Shown one piece after another: positions 1 through 10,374 of a stretch of 16,351 nt of DNA (within the stretch, counting starts at the first letter, position 1; every line of letters starts with the position of its first letter). Both the position numbers and the translations under genes were made by a program. The notes beneath the pieces were generated by a model. The model was given only the letters and a program-made list of their open reading frames with translations. It was not told where the DNA came from and did no database searches. Source of the DNA: Rodentolepis nana (lineage: Eukaryota; Platyhelminthes; Cestoda; Cyclophyllidea; Hymenolepididae); the NCBI GenBank assembly GCA_900617975.1, contig UZAE01000961.1, positions 1 through 16,351 of the forward strand, in the 5' to 3' direction.

Positions 1-508
1 AGATAAGCGGCCGGCATTATCAAATCGGCGGAAGGGTGCTACAATTTACTATCCTAAATATGTTGATGGAATATTTATGGGTTCCTTCGTGATCCAGAAT
101 CAAACAATTTTATGAAATGTACTGAAAAAGTAGTGCTCTCTGCCATGCCAAGAAGTTGGGTTATTTCGAATATGAACATTTGTTCCGCCCCAAATTTTGA
201 ATAAATCCAGCTGCTCTTTAACTACGCATGTCATAGAAGGAGTCTTGACCAGATATTAATATCTCCACAACAATTCATTTAACACTGTCTTAAGTTGATC
301 TGCTTGGCCCTACTGACTCCTTTGTATTTGTTCATAAATGGCATGCCTAATATGTGCGTATTTTGTCATATTCACCATTTCATTCATTTCATAGATGATG
401 GTCGATCGTTTCCACAAGTTAGATCAAGAAGGCCTTGATCTAGATGATTAAAATGAAGTGACATCAGAGCAAATGTGAATACTCAGCAAATTTTCTAATC
501 AAAGAAAG
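1..508. other. Left edge, no gene recognised
   Basis: All frames are broken by stops and no protein family was recognised. The stretch is GC-richer than the middle of the window and lies directly upstream of a decayed gypsy reverse-transcriptase fragment, so it may be older retrotransposon sequence. That link is inference from position only. It contains one small perfect hairpin, listed separately. Confidence 0.4.
420..442. repeat. Perfect 9-bp hairpin, 5-nt loop
   Basis: TAGATCAAG at 420-428 pairs perfectly with CTTGATCTA at 434-442 around the loop AAGGC. No U-tract or gene end lies next to it, so no function is assigned. A second hairpin built on GATCAA/TTGATC occurs at 12673-12697. Confidence 0.5.
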
Positions 509-781
509 CAATTTCAGTAAGAAGAGTCCAAGAGTCTCAAACTAGGAGTTGTTCTAAACCTTGTTTCTCATTAAGAATGGGCTGTAAGTATTGTTGCTGT
601 TCGGAAAGTAAATGAACCTTTTAAGTTGTGTTTAGATTATCTAGCCGATCAAAATTCTGCCTAGGAGTACACCTTTTTCCCACTACCAATTAGTGATGAA
701 ATCTTGTCAGCGTTTAATATGTCTAAATGGCGTGTGAAGTCTGATTTGGTGGAGACGCATCAAGAGAGTTGCACATGGTGA
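509..781 (+). mobile_element. Ty3/gypsy reverse-transcriptase fragment, decayed
   Basis: One frame, read through its stops, gives the start of a gypsy-type reverse transcriptase. A leading LKLGVVLNLVSH (539-571) corresponds to the usual 'LEKLGVIEPVSHS' stretch. It is followed by EWAVSIVAVRKVNEPFKLCLDY (in pieces across 575-640), FPLPISDEILSAF (677-715) and KSDLVETHQ (737-763), matching in order the family blocks 'WA.PIV.V.K.NG..RLC.DY', 'PLP..DEI...L' and 'F.K.DL..A..Q'. Stops interrupt the frame at 518, 572, 662 and 779. The downstream YxDD block, RNase H and integrase were not found. It is a short dead copy of part of pol. The family is clear; the clade within Ty3/gypsy is not. Confidence 0.78.
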
Positions 782-2402
782 CCTATAACAATTCACCATT
801 CTTCCATATTGTGTCAGGGCCGGAACGAGTATTTTCTAACAAAAGAGGATACCATGACTTCATCCTCTCTGGTACTAAAGCACACGTGGTCACGATAAGT
901 CTTGTCGACAGTCCAACATTCCAATTTCCAATATATTTAGCAGAAGAGAAATACAACCTTTTGTGCCAACCATAGGGTGCTAATGATGCATTTCTAGTTG
1001 TCCCATGTATGCAGAGATGCTTTATGAAAATAAAAACATCACGCTTACTTCTAAGTCACATTCGATACTTTAGTAAGTTTTCGTTAACACTGTTTTTTTG
1101 ATCGGGCTCTCCAAGAGTGCTGTTGAAAAAATATACAAGGTGGGACTGGACTTCTAAACGCGAGATCGTCACCAAATAAGCAATGACCTTTCAATCTAAT
1201 CATTTGGACTTGTCATAATACAAGACCCTGTGATCGAGTCCAAATGTGCTCATCCTATTATCTTCTTTGGGGTTGATTACAGTTTTCAATTTCCTACAAA
1301 ATTCAAGGCATAAAAGCCAGAGGTATAGACAAACCTAGTATTACTCACTATGGTTCACTCGAGTAATTTATTTATTCTCCCCAAAATACGATTCAAAACT
1401 GGAAGTACGTGCCCAGGAATAGTCAAGGGGGTGAATATCTTAACATACGATCCAAATATCAAAAATAATATACATTTTAAGAAGTGATCAATAATGGGAG
1501 GGCGAACTGCCAACATGATCCTCATTAATTGGTTAAAAATGAATGAACCCAATTCTCCAAGGCAAAATTTTATTCAAACCTAACACATTTTCAAAAGGCC
1601 GATATTCTATCTAAAAATGGGATCATCTAAACAAACGAGGAAAACTCTTTTTTTTCCATGTTTATACATGAGCCACCTTTGAGAACAAGACGCCTTTCTT
1701 CATAGCAAGAACAGTCAATCGAAGGCCAAGACACTTTCACTTTCAAATGAAACAGTAGCCATCTTGTATATTCCACAATGGCCTACTTAAGTGGAAACAT
1801 CGTAAAAATGAAATAACTCTCACAAACATAAATAGTTCAGGTTCGTTAATTAACCGAAAGGAAAAAATACTTAGGAAGAAAAGATCCTGTTTGTATTACG
1901 TTATTTCTTCATCGGGTACTCTTAAACATTCCTTGCACATAATCAATTTCATTATGGTTGGCAGCAAAATTATTAATTGTTAAGCTAATATATTGGATAA
2001 AACCAAGTATTTTATAAATCCAAAATAAAAATGGATTTAAATTTTAGAAAATGTCCAATTAATCAAAAATTTCATTATTTTTATTAAAAGGAGAAAATGA
2101 ACTTAAAAAAAACTATCTTACAAATTCAGTTCTGTGTATTCTATCATTGATTTACTAATTATTTAAGCCATATGAAATTGCGCGTAAATTTTAATTACAA
2201 ATTCTTTCAATCAATTCAATTTTATACACTTCACTGATAATTCACAAATACTAACCCAATGTCTCCCAAAACATGAGTAGTAAATAAATGGGCTATCGTT
2301 TTTAAAACCTGTCCCGTCTTCCGAAATAAATAAATAAATACAAACATACAGTGAATCCCTGCATTTAGATTGAATGTGCAGTTGAAGTTTTCATAAAGTT
2401 TA
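782..2402. other. Between the two transposon fossils, no gene supported
   Basis: About 1.6 kb without a recognisable gene. Open stretches at 769-975 (plus) and 1355-1552 (minus) show no family motif and are of a length expected by chance at this composition. Part may be more gypsy sequence too decayed to read. A short AAAT tract is noted separately. Confidence 0.4.
2324..2340. repeat. (AAAT)n microsatellite
   Basis: About four tandem copies of AAAT (17 bases). It lies about 60 bases outside the left end of the mariner-like element and is probably unrelated to it. Confidence 0.7.
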
Positions 2403-2430
2403 TGCGGGGTGCTAGAAAAAATTTGGACAG
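2403..2430. repeat. Mariner terminal inverted repeat (transposase 3' side)
   Basis: TGCGGGGTGCTAGAAAAAAT followed by TTGGACAG sits just beyond the transposase C-terminal block and next to a TA dinucleotide, the usual mariner target. On the element's own strand it ends in CACCCCGCA-TA, the form typical of mariner ends. Confidence 0.65.
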
Positions 2431-3630
2431 AACAAGGAAAAGCTTCAACAGATAACAGAGTGCAACAATCGAGAAAGTATTCCATTCAAAATAACCGACT
2501 CTTGCCTCTGTTACAGCCTCAATCCAGCCATTACAAAGGCCGTGGCTTGGAATTTTAGAGAAATGGAATTTTGCACTTTCCATGACAAGGTCTCAAAAGC
2601 TGCTTTCATTCTTGCCATTACTTGGGAAGCTTTTATACTATTGGTACTGCAAATAGTGTCTTCCATGCAGAATTAAACATATACAAAGGTCCAAGGGGTT
2701 AGGATCTGAGTAATCAGGCTGCGAAGAGTGAGAATGTAAAGTATTCATTAATAATTGTGCTGCTATAAAGCCAAAAAACGTTTTTCTTTCATCTGAAATG
2801 TGGCAAAAGGCCAAATTATGCTGTTATCCTATATGCAGCTCACCACTGGCTAACCTCTTTACCCTGGACTTGCATGTATTCCCTTGTAGTCATGTAACAG
2901 AACTTATTGCGTCACAAAAATGTTAGACATTACTTCATTATCTGCCGAAGATGAACACACTACAGAAAGCCGCGGCACTTTGGGAGAATTTAGTCTGTTT
3001 GACTCGAAAAGAGTCCCTTGAAATCTACTCAAGCTAAGTCATCTCTTATTCTGTGTGGTCGAGCTTGGTCTTGGTTAAAGGTTTTCCAAACGGAAAGTGT
3101 TAGTACTTGAGCAAACTATTTCCTTTGGATCAAAATTTGTCAGATGCTTTTGAGTGAAGTTGACTCTTATGATGCCATTAAATATGTTAATTGCAATTGT
3201 CTTAATTGGAAGAAAATTCCATAGCAGAGGGTTAAAAATTCAAGCACTGTATCAACAAAGATCGAATTTCAATCACAGGCAGTTCTTCAGCACCTTTCAA
3301 TTAGAAATATGTTTTTTTTTCAACTGCACCAGCGTCGAAGTCTTCAGAGCACTTATGAATTTCATCGCGAATTCTTTTCACGATATTTTGGGTGCATTAA
3401 TTAAAGACCATGTTCTCATTGGTTTGGTAGCAGTCACGAGTACTCAACGACAGCGATTGATCCTAGTAATTTACTTTTGTTTGCATCGCGCACATGAACG
3501 ATCAGGCTAGCGGGTTGAAGATATTCCACATATCCAGAAAAGGTGACTCGATGGGATTTTGAAAAGAAATTTATCCCAACCATATCTTTAAAACATTTAG
3601 TACTTGGGTTTTGATCTTTCTCGATAGTAT

Positions 3631-3652
3631 TAAAAATGAAAAACACCCCACA
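3631..3652. repeat. Mariner terminal inverted repeat (5' side), eroded
   Basis: Read on the minus strand from 3652, the sequence TGTGGGGTG then a T-rich run matches the outer nine bases of the opposite end at eight positions. The inner part has diverged, and the expected flanking TA (3653-3654) reads GA on the plus strand. Confidence 0.5.
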
Positions 3653-3776
3653 GACGTGCGTAGATTCAACAGTTTCAATAATATGAACTGAGAAATTTTA
3701 GATCAATTTGTTGAATAAGAGAGCAATATTTTATAGCCCATATGGAAATAGAGAATATTATACAAGAAGCAAAATA

Positions 3777-3782
3777 TTTATT
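3777..3782 (-). promoter_or_regulatory. Poly(A) signal AATAAA of the ankyrin gene
   Basis: A canonical AATAAA on the minus strand begins 19 bases after the ankyrin stop codon, implying a very short 3' untranslated region. A T-run followed by ACAG just before it resembles a splice acceptor, so a longer 3' UTR cannot be excluded. Confidence 0.5.
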
Positions 3783-3801
3783 TCTCTGTAATGAAAAAAT
3801 G

Positions 3802-4859
3802 TCATGTATGTTGTGTGGCGTTCTCGCTTTGACTAGCCAAGTACTCAGACACTTCAGTATGCCCAAACTCCAACGCCATATTGAGAGCTGTTTGCCCATT
3901 TCTTTCTGGATCTAATTTGGCTCCTAACGAAATACATGAATAAAAATTTAGTTTTAAATGGGAAAAAACATTCCGATTTTACAATGTAAAATATTTACCC
4001 CGAGAAACTAATAATTGACATACGGGTAAGTAGCCTCCCCTTGCTGCATTCATTAATGGGGTTAATCCACTTGTGTCGCGTCTTTCGAGTGGTGCTCCAA
4101 CTTGAATCCATTTTTCTACCATTTCAATATGCCCCAATGTTGCCGATACTGTGAGTGGTGGATTAAGGTTGAACACGGGATATCGAATATCCGCTTTGCA
4201 TATTAACAACAAAATATCAATTTTTTCAAGTATTTTACTAATTGCGACATCGCTAAAGATCTTGTAAAGGGCTATTTGCCTATTAATTTGAGGACTTTGA
4301 CTTGAAAGCATTGAAAAAATAAGGGGAATATTACCCTATTTAATACAAAGGGTAGATAGTAATTTTGTTGAATAAATATAAAACAATTAAAAAAATGAGA
4401 GTTTTACCGACATCACAGCCAAACCAATTCCGCTTATACGACAAGGCGATAGGTAAAACGGTGATGCCCCTGCATTCACCAGCAGCAGAGCTACATAATG
4501 GTGTTGGTTTTGCATGGCTAAGATTAATGGCGTTAAACCAATGTTGTTAACCGGATCGATGTAGCATTGATGGACAATTAATAGAGAAACACCACCGACA
4601 AATCCTCCCGCTGCAGCATAGTGTAATGGCGTATTTCCATGTTCATCAGTAGTATTATATTGGTGAATAAAATCTGCCATCTTTGCAAGATTGCCGGCCT
4701 GTGTAGCCATTAGTAAATCGGTTGCCCCATAATTTATTCCGCTAACCTGTTAAATTGTCTGAATTTTAACTAAGAAATATTAGGTTGGTAACGAAATGAG
4801 TCATTTAAGCAACTTACACTGTGATGTCCATTAGTTACGCGATTATTGCTGTTCGTCAT
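3802..4859 (-). CDS. Ankyrin-repeat protein, four exons, 279 residues
   Basis: Exons: 4859-4818, 4746-4408, 4335-3999 and 3923-3802. Introns of 71, 72 and 75 bp all begin GTAA and end AACAG, AATAG or GTTAG. The 840-base coding sequence stays open across every junction. About seven ankyrin units are visible: 21-47 (degenerate, ATQAGNLAKMADFI), 48-78 (GNTPLHYAAAGG), 81-111 (GLTPLILAM), 119-139 (GLAVMSGNIPLIFSML, created by splicing exon 2 to 3), 185-213 (LTVSATLGHIEMVEKWI), 214-244 (GLTPLMNAARGGYLPVCQLL) and 247-270 (GQTALNMALEFGHTEVSEYL). Residues 140-184 break the series with a linker containing a hydrophobic run (ILEKIDILLLICKADI). There is no signal peptide or other domain, so it is probably a cytoplasmic or nuclear protein-binding scaffold. 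I do not recognise a specific orthologue. The start at 4859 is the first ATG of the opening exon; an internal Met at 4710 would lose repeat 1. Confidence 0.85.
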
Positions 4860-4890
4860 GATTGCTATCTTTTGGGACTAATACTTAAAT

Positions 4891-4908
4891 CCCTATATAA
4901 TAAAAGAA
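4891..4908 (-). promoter_or_regulatory. TATA-like box or 5' splice acceptor upstream of ankyrin gene
   Basis: On the minus strand a pyrimidine-rich run leads into TTATTATATAG, ending at 4893, 33 bases before the start ATG. It could be a TATA-like element. The terminal AG after a T/C-rich tract also fits a 5'-UTR intron acceptor or a spliced-leader addition site. The sequence alone does not decide. Confidence 0.25.
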
Positions 4909-6432
4909 AATGTAAAAACTTCACAATTCACAGTATGTAATGGTTCAAATAAACGCCTACCGATATGGTTAATTTGTGGATTTTAAAGAGTTAGTGATTA
5001 AAATTAATTCAGCTGAATGATTTGCATTTCGATAGCTAATTTGAATTTAAACGAATTGATGCCATGTATTCCTCTTCAAATATCGAATTCGTTTTTTGTT
5101 GCCTTTGCATACCAAAAATCATATTTTTCAACAAAATTGTGTAAAAATGTCCTAACTTTAGTTAGATGTCACTAAAACCAAATTTTGGAGATCTTTGTCT
5201 GTTGATAGCAGGAAATTGCCAAATTATGCTCAAAACACTTCAGCAACATTGAAACTGAAGTAGGATTATTTATAATAAAGCACATAGCAGATTTTTCATT
5301 CATTCGAGGCTTTGAAATAATCAATTGTTTTCAATTAATTCAGTTTCGCTAAATTATAAGTTAAGATGTGATCATAAATTAATAAATCCACATTTGAACG
5401 CGATTTGCCTGCTGTTAAAATGTGGAAGACATAATTTCGAAGAAGATATATAGCGGATTGTCAGACAAATAAACCTTTACAAAATCCAGCCAGTTCTTTC
5501 TGCTCCTGATACCATCTAATCTATCTTGACAATAACAAGGATGCAGATTGCATAGTGTACACTGTAAGTATGCTCATCATCAAAGTGTTTAGTGATTGAA
5601 AATATTTAGCGTAAGTGAATTGAATGCATTGGGTGAGAAAGTCCTTGTACCCACGATGGCACATTTCAGAATGTCCGTGTTTGCATAAGATTGCTAAATT
5701 TAACCGAGTTAGAACTAATTACTCCATAGTTAAGTGCCAAAAGTTGTAATTGGGAAATTTGAAAATTTTTTGTCTTCATATAGATACTTAAGAGGCAGCA
5801 TACAAAGGAACTTCAAAGATTAAGACAGATGCTTGCATTTCGAATATTGAAATAATATGGTGTTAAAGGTAATCGAATTGATGATACTTCTTGTTCGACA
5901 ATAAATTTACAATGGAACTAGATAACGAACATACTTATGGATAATACCACCCATATACGAATTTTGGTCAATCAAATGGAATTTTAGTGACCATTAATCA
6001 AATAAACTATCTGATAAAACCTCTGAAATCTTCTTGGAAGTTTGATTCTTTGGACACGATCAAAATATAAAATTCCGGCGACGCAAATATTGATTAAAAA
6101 GTAGCTGAGTATCAATGATCAATATAAAGCACTTCAAAGAATTGAATTGTTGGTTAACTGAAAGGTTTCTGCATGATGCAGTTGATTATAACGCAACCAA
6201 TAGCACGACTGCTCCTGTCAGAATATTCTACGTTACTCAAGGTTCCTGTGGTCGAAATATATTAACAATTTAAACAAAAATCAATTTTGATGGTTAAAGG
6301 TTTTAATTTTATAACAACCAATAATAATATAATACAATTAAGACTAAAACACTTTTTGTATGTCGGCGCGGAAAAGATGAAAATTAAATGCAATGAATGG
6401 TTTTGATGTAAGTAACCACGTGTTTAGACCTT
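4909..6432. other. AT-rich intergenic sequence, nothing recognised
   Basis: No open frame of note, no conserved motif and no RNA gene were seen. This is the start of a gene-free stretch of about 6.3 kb between the ankyrin gene and the 3' end of the CAP gene. Confidence 0.5.
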
Positions 6433-6580
6433 AAAGGCGAACGAAATGGTCCACATCCTATTTATCAAATGAATGTCAATTAATCTTAGAATATTCTTCG
6501 CTTTGACGTTAAGTGAGAAATTTCTTTCAGTCTCACCAATAATTTCCCTATTAACCACATTCTTCTTCAAAACAGTTTGA
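6433..6580. repeat. Diverged direct repeat, copy A
   Basis: It shares with 7418-7558, in the same orientation, a series of matched blocks: ATTTAT...TGAAT.TCAA, then TTGACG (6503-6508), then TCTCA.CAATA, CTATT and TTCTTCAAA. By eye roughly 70% of aligned positions agree in the core. It is probably two old copies of one interspersed repeat; its class is unknown. Confidence 0.45.
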
Positions 6581-7417
6581 GAAAAAGAAGTTAAAAACAA
6601 TAAAATTATACTTTGGGAAAATTTCTCTATTTGAAATTATAAAAGTCTAATCGAATGTCACGTTTGCAATTAGTTTTAATGTGCATACATTATTTGGCCA
6701 CCCTGTATATGGTTCATCATTTTAAATTGCCGATTTCACTATGAAGCTTCTGATATGTTGCTGTTTTTCTCATCTTCACCTCACATATCGATTAAACAAA
6801 ATACAACTCATCACTTGATGACTGGTGTCTTAGAAATTTGAATCACTGAGAATTCACGGTTGCGCCTTGACAAAGGAAATAACTACTTCATGGGATCACT
6901 TTCCATTGTTTAAAAATATCACATTTGCCTAAGTGTTATGCAGATTTCAACTACATGGTTATTTCAACTAGAAATTAATATTTAAGACTAAGAAAACAAG
7001 CTTTCAGTCATTAAATTTCCATGCAATTCAACATTTGATGAGTTTCAATCATTTCTTCAAAAATATGTCAGAAAATTGTAACATTTGTGAGCAGGTCATA
7101 TAAATTTGAAACGCACACCAGTCTTTGCTGACAATCATTGGCTAATTGGCAGACCATTTCATCTAATATGACGAAATGGCGTCAATGCTGTATAGAAAAG
7201 GCGATTAAAAAAGTTTTCGATAAACTAATTGATTTGAAATTCTTAGTGTAAATAAGCAAATATTTATGATAGAATCAGCCGTTTTCAAATAAATACTTTA
7301 TTTAATATAATTAAGTTCTAGTTATTGGAAATGAATACATTTCATTAGTGAACTTCATCTTGTATGCAATAGAGTTTTCTATATTAATAATACAATGTTC
7401 TGATCATAATGGTTAAA
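6581..7417. other. AT-rich spacer between repeat copies
   Basis: No gene is supported. GGCCACCCTGTATA at 6696-6709 resembles the outer end of some mariner-type elements, but I found no matching inverted copy. A 7-bp inverted repeat, CCATTTC (7154-7160) with GAAATGG (7173-7179), is present. Confidence 0.35.
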
Positions 7418-7558
7418 TAAAGAGAGCAAAACCAATTTATTATTTGAATATCAAATAAAGGTACAATATTTCTCACATTGACGCTTAGGTGTAAAATTGC
7501 CTTCCAATCTCATCAATATATCCAGACTATTCTCGAACTTTAAAATTTTCTTCAAATC
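7418..7558. repeat. Diverged direct repeat, copy B
   Basis: Second copy of the repeat at 6433-6580, about 975 bases downstream in the same orientation. The TTGACG anchor is at 7478-7483 and the TTCTTCAAA block at its right end. Small insertions separate the matching blocks. Confidence 0.45.
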
Positions 7559-8156
7559 GCCATCACAAATCGTAATGCTTTGTTTAATTAGCTTTTTTGC
7601 TTCAGAGAATATCTAATTTCGCTATTTTAGGAGAGCTTTGCCTCTGAGCAGAAATTAGGAGTTTAGCTAAGAGAACAACTCACGAAGGAGATTTGAGTCT
7701 AGTCAAAGTGAGAACTAAGAAAGGGTTAATCATTCATTCTGTAACTCTACGCAGGACTGTTATGCTGAACACCAATCTCCACGAAGCGATGCCTCCATAA
7801 TGAAGTGAAGAATGATCATCTAAATTAAGCATAATTAATAACTCAGACCACTAAGGTTTATGCATTGGAATTATGAAAAGGCATATTTATTGCTCTTTGC
7901 TTATGATTTTTGCACTTCTCTCTGGAGCCCTCTAGTCTAAGTGCGAGAACGAGAAAGGAATGAACCAAACATTTGACCAAAGGTGCCTAAAGGCACACAA
8001 ATTGGGGCAAAAAATCTGAAATATAATATATATTTATAAATTGTCCATTACCTCATCTCCAATACTCTCATTTTTAATTTCAACGTAAAAATGACTTTTG
8101 GTATTTAATTGTTGTTGCTAAGATTGGATATATATCTTTCAGTATATTTTTTAATA
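7559..8156. other. AT-rich intergenic sequence, nothing recognised
   Basis: Stops in all frames; no gene, RNA or repeat structure I could support. Confidence 0.4.
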
Positions 8157-8177
8157 ATATATATATATATATATATA
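8157..8177. repeat. (AT)n microsatellite
   Basis: A 21-base alternating AT tract, likely length-variable between individuals. Confidence 0.85.
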
Positions 8178-10102
8178 ATTTGACTAAAGTGTGTTTGTGA
8201 ATTCTCTGGTTATATTCTGTATGTCAAATGCAAGTGGAACTTATTAAAGAATGACATTTAACAATATTCACTAGGATTTACGAATCGACAAAATTATTTT
8301 TATCGAAACTGTTTTATTCACTATATTCGAAGACTGAGGGAGAGGGGGTGATCTGAGCGATCATGGGATACTTTTTCAGGAATATTGGAAAGTTTTAAAT
8401 GAATGTGAATCATGATTTGGGGGTGTACTTGAGTCATTCAAGAAAGGAGTCACTTTTTCAATTTTTGATTGTAAAATACTCGAGATATTCATTAACGTCA
8501 GTTAAAACACATGATATAACACAAGATTGATAGTTGTACAAAAATATTTCATCTTGAAGAACCGTTTGCTAAAGGCAAAAATTTTATATAAGAAATTCTT
8601 TAAGTAATTCTTTTCATTAATCAATAATTCCGAGAGGTGGAAAATTGATTTGAAGAAAAGTTGTGATGAATTTAGACTAGCATAATCGACATTTTGGTTT
8701 AAATTTATGACGATTAATGGAATGTTATAGTTTCATAAGATAGCGAGAAAATGTTCAGACTTGCAATAATAAAATAAATTTCGATAATGACATGAATGCA
8801 ACTGTTGTTTGCAGCTGAAGCAAACACATAAATAGATAGTTCAAACCTGTTTAAAAGACATAAGGGATATTTCAGTAAAGAATAAATGCTTATTTAACTC
8901 CGAACGAAAGTTAAGTATCCTTAGAAGACATCGAGTTTCATTCACTTTTATATATTTTCAAGAGAAGAACTAAGAAAATACCTTCTATCGACAAAGAGCA
9001 ATGAAACGTAGACAATAAACTGCTAATTAAAAAGCACATCGTGCCTGATTTATGCATAGAATAGTCATTTAGATCGTTTTTTAAATCCAATCGGTTCTGC
9101 AAAATTCACAAATGGCAATTAGTTATTTATTTCATTTTTGCATAAGTTAGTGCTCAAGATCCTAATATATATTGATTATATTTATTATTCAAAAGAAAAT
9201 GTTTTTTCGAATTCATTGGGTCTGTCGTTTATTTTCCACTTATTCTAAAACAAGCACGTAGGAATCTCAATTTCTACAAAACTAAGTTTTCTTTTCATTA
9301 TTGCCTCAATCTCAATTTTTCCTGAAAATATTTTAATTAAAGAGAAAAAATTATGCAATTATAATAATATTGTGCCTTCCCAAGCTCTTTTAGAAGACTC
9401 AAAACTCGGTGATTGAGAACTATTATTGAGAAACGCATGTGATTTATGCGAAAAACCTCTTAGTTAAAGGGATGGAGCTGATTAGAAAGTTTTGGATATT
9501 GCAGCCGTTAAAATGAAAAAACTCAATGAATAATTTAAAAACAATATAATATGAACTATTTCTCACGAAGTTATCCTATAAAACGAATAAATTTTAATTG
9601 AGTTTTAAAAATATAACTTCGATTTTATGCAGAATGTGCCTATGCGTTTATGATAGAAATAAAATTTGCATATGATAGAATTAAACGCTTTTGAATTGGT
9701 TTTTGGTTTACTGGTAAAAGAAATTTAAAATGGTTTGGAAGGCGATGAGGTGCTGTTGATCGCAGAGAGAAGGTTCGTCGTGATTTTAGCGATCTCTCAG
9801 TAGACCAGCTATCAATTGGCATTATTGTTTAGTGCAAGCCTAATTGTATTTTAATTATCTATTAGCAGGAAGTCAATATCATTTATTCCACACGTTTCGT
9901 CTCTTCGATATTGTTGGGGAAGATTTTCAGAATTCTCGAACGATTTCAAACAGGAGAATTTTGCCCACAGACAATTATCACCGGTTAGTCAGGGCTGATT
10001 AAAGTGGAGCCGACGGCAATTTTTTACCCTGTCAGTTGAATTAGTGAATGTTACTGAAGCATTTTCAATTTTCAAAAGAAATGTTCAGTGTACAGTGTTT
10101 GG
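8178..10102. other. AT-rich intergenic sequence, nothing recognised
   Basis: About 1.9 kb without a supported gene. The minus-strand open stretch at 9640-9822 has no recognised motif and lies within chance expectation. Confidence 0.4.
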
Positions 10103-10126
10103 ACTTTGCTTTCGTAAAAGCAAAGT
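10103..10126. repeat. Perfect 10-bp hairpin, 4-nt loop
   Basis: ACTTTGCTTT (10103-10112) and AAAGCAAAGT (10117-10126) are perfect inverted repeats around the loop CGTA. It is too short for a microRNA precursor and no adjacent gene gives it a role. Confidence 0.6.
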
Positions 10127-10374
10127 AAATTAACGCTAATGTGACTATTTGCGGCCTTTGGTCTCTTAGAAAATTATGAATATTTGTGAAATTTTACAAT
10201 AACATTGTGATAGGGTTTCAAATATAATGCCGCAGTCTCAAGATCGGTCGCTTTACCGAATTGAAAGAACCAATTTTTTACTAATTCTACTATAACACTA
10301 CAATTTTCGCACAGTATGTGAAAAGTAAGACGCATTGTCCAATGGTGGAAGAATGGATTTTGGTTGCCAATTTA

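Larger units (their letters stand above)
2403..3652 (-). mobile_element. Mariner-like DNA transposon, near full length, dead
   Basis: This 1250-base stretch has the size of a mariner element. Transposase motifs occur in family order on the minus strand. An N-terminal helix-turn-helix-like IVKRIRDEIHK lies at about 3352-3398. FNQDQARPH lies at 3053-3079 and corresponds to 'FQQDGARPH', with the second catalytic Asp codon at 3068-3070. PDYSDPNPLD at 2689-2718 corresponds to 'PPYSPDLNPLD', with the likely third Asp at 2704-2706. The C-terminal WIEAVTEARVGYFE is at 2485-2526. Frameshifts and many stops separate the blocks, the first catalytic Asp block was not found, and spacings show an internal deletion and an insertion. 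The left end reads TGCGGGGTGCTAGAAAAAAT from 2403, preceded by TA. The right end, read on the minus strand from 3652, begins TGTGGGGTG, matching 8 of 9 terminal bases; its flanking TA has been lost. The element cannot make transposase. Confidence 0.8.

Noticed and set aside
1390..1470. Possible gypsy integrase C-terminal piece (CPGIVKGVNIL)
   Set aside because: The match to the usual 'PG.V....G...Y' pattern is too short and there is no integrase core upstream.
2365..2583. Apparent tetraspanin-like C-terminus on the minus strand
   Set aside because: The hydrophobic run briefly suggested a tetraspanin, but the WIEAVTEARVGYFE block and the terminal repeat beside it fit a mariner C-terminus and 3' end far better.
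3240..3290. A minus-strand FVDT resembling a retroviral-type protease active site
   Set aside because: Only four residues match, it needs a frameshift, and it sits inside the mariner element.
3154..3510. Plus-strand open frame of 118 codons
   Set aside because: It is the longest plus-strand frame, but it lies antisense to the mariner transposase blocks and shows no family motif.
4365..4550. Plus-strand open frame of 61 codons
   Set aside because: It is antisense to ankyrin exon 2 and has no independent support.
6696..6709. GGCCACCCTGTATA as a mariner-type end
   Set aside because: No inverted partner or transposase remnant was found nearby.
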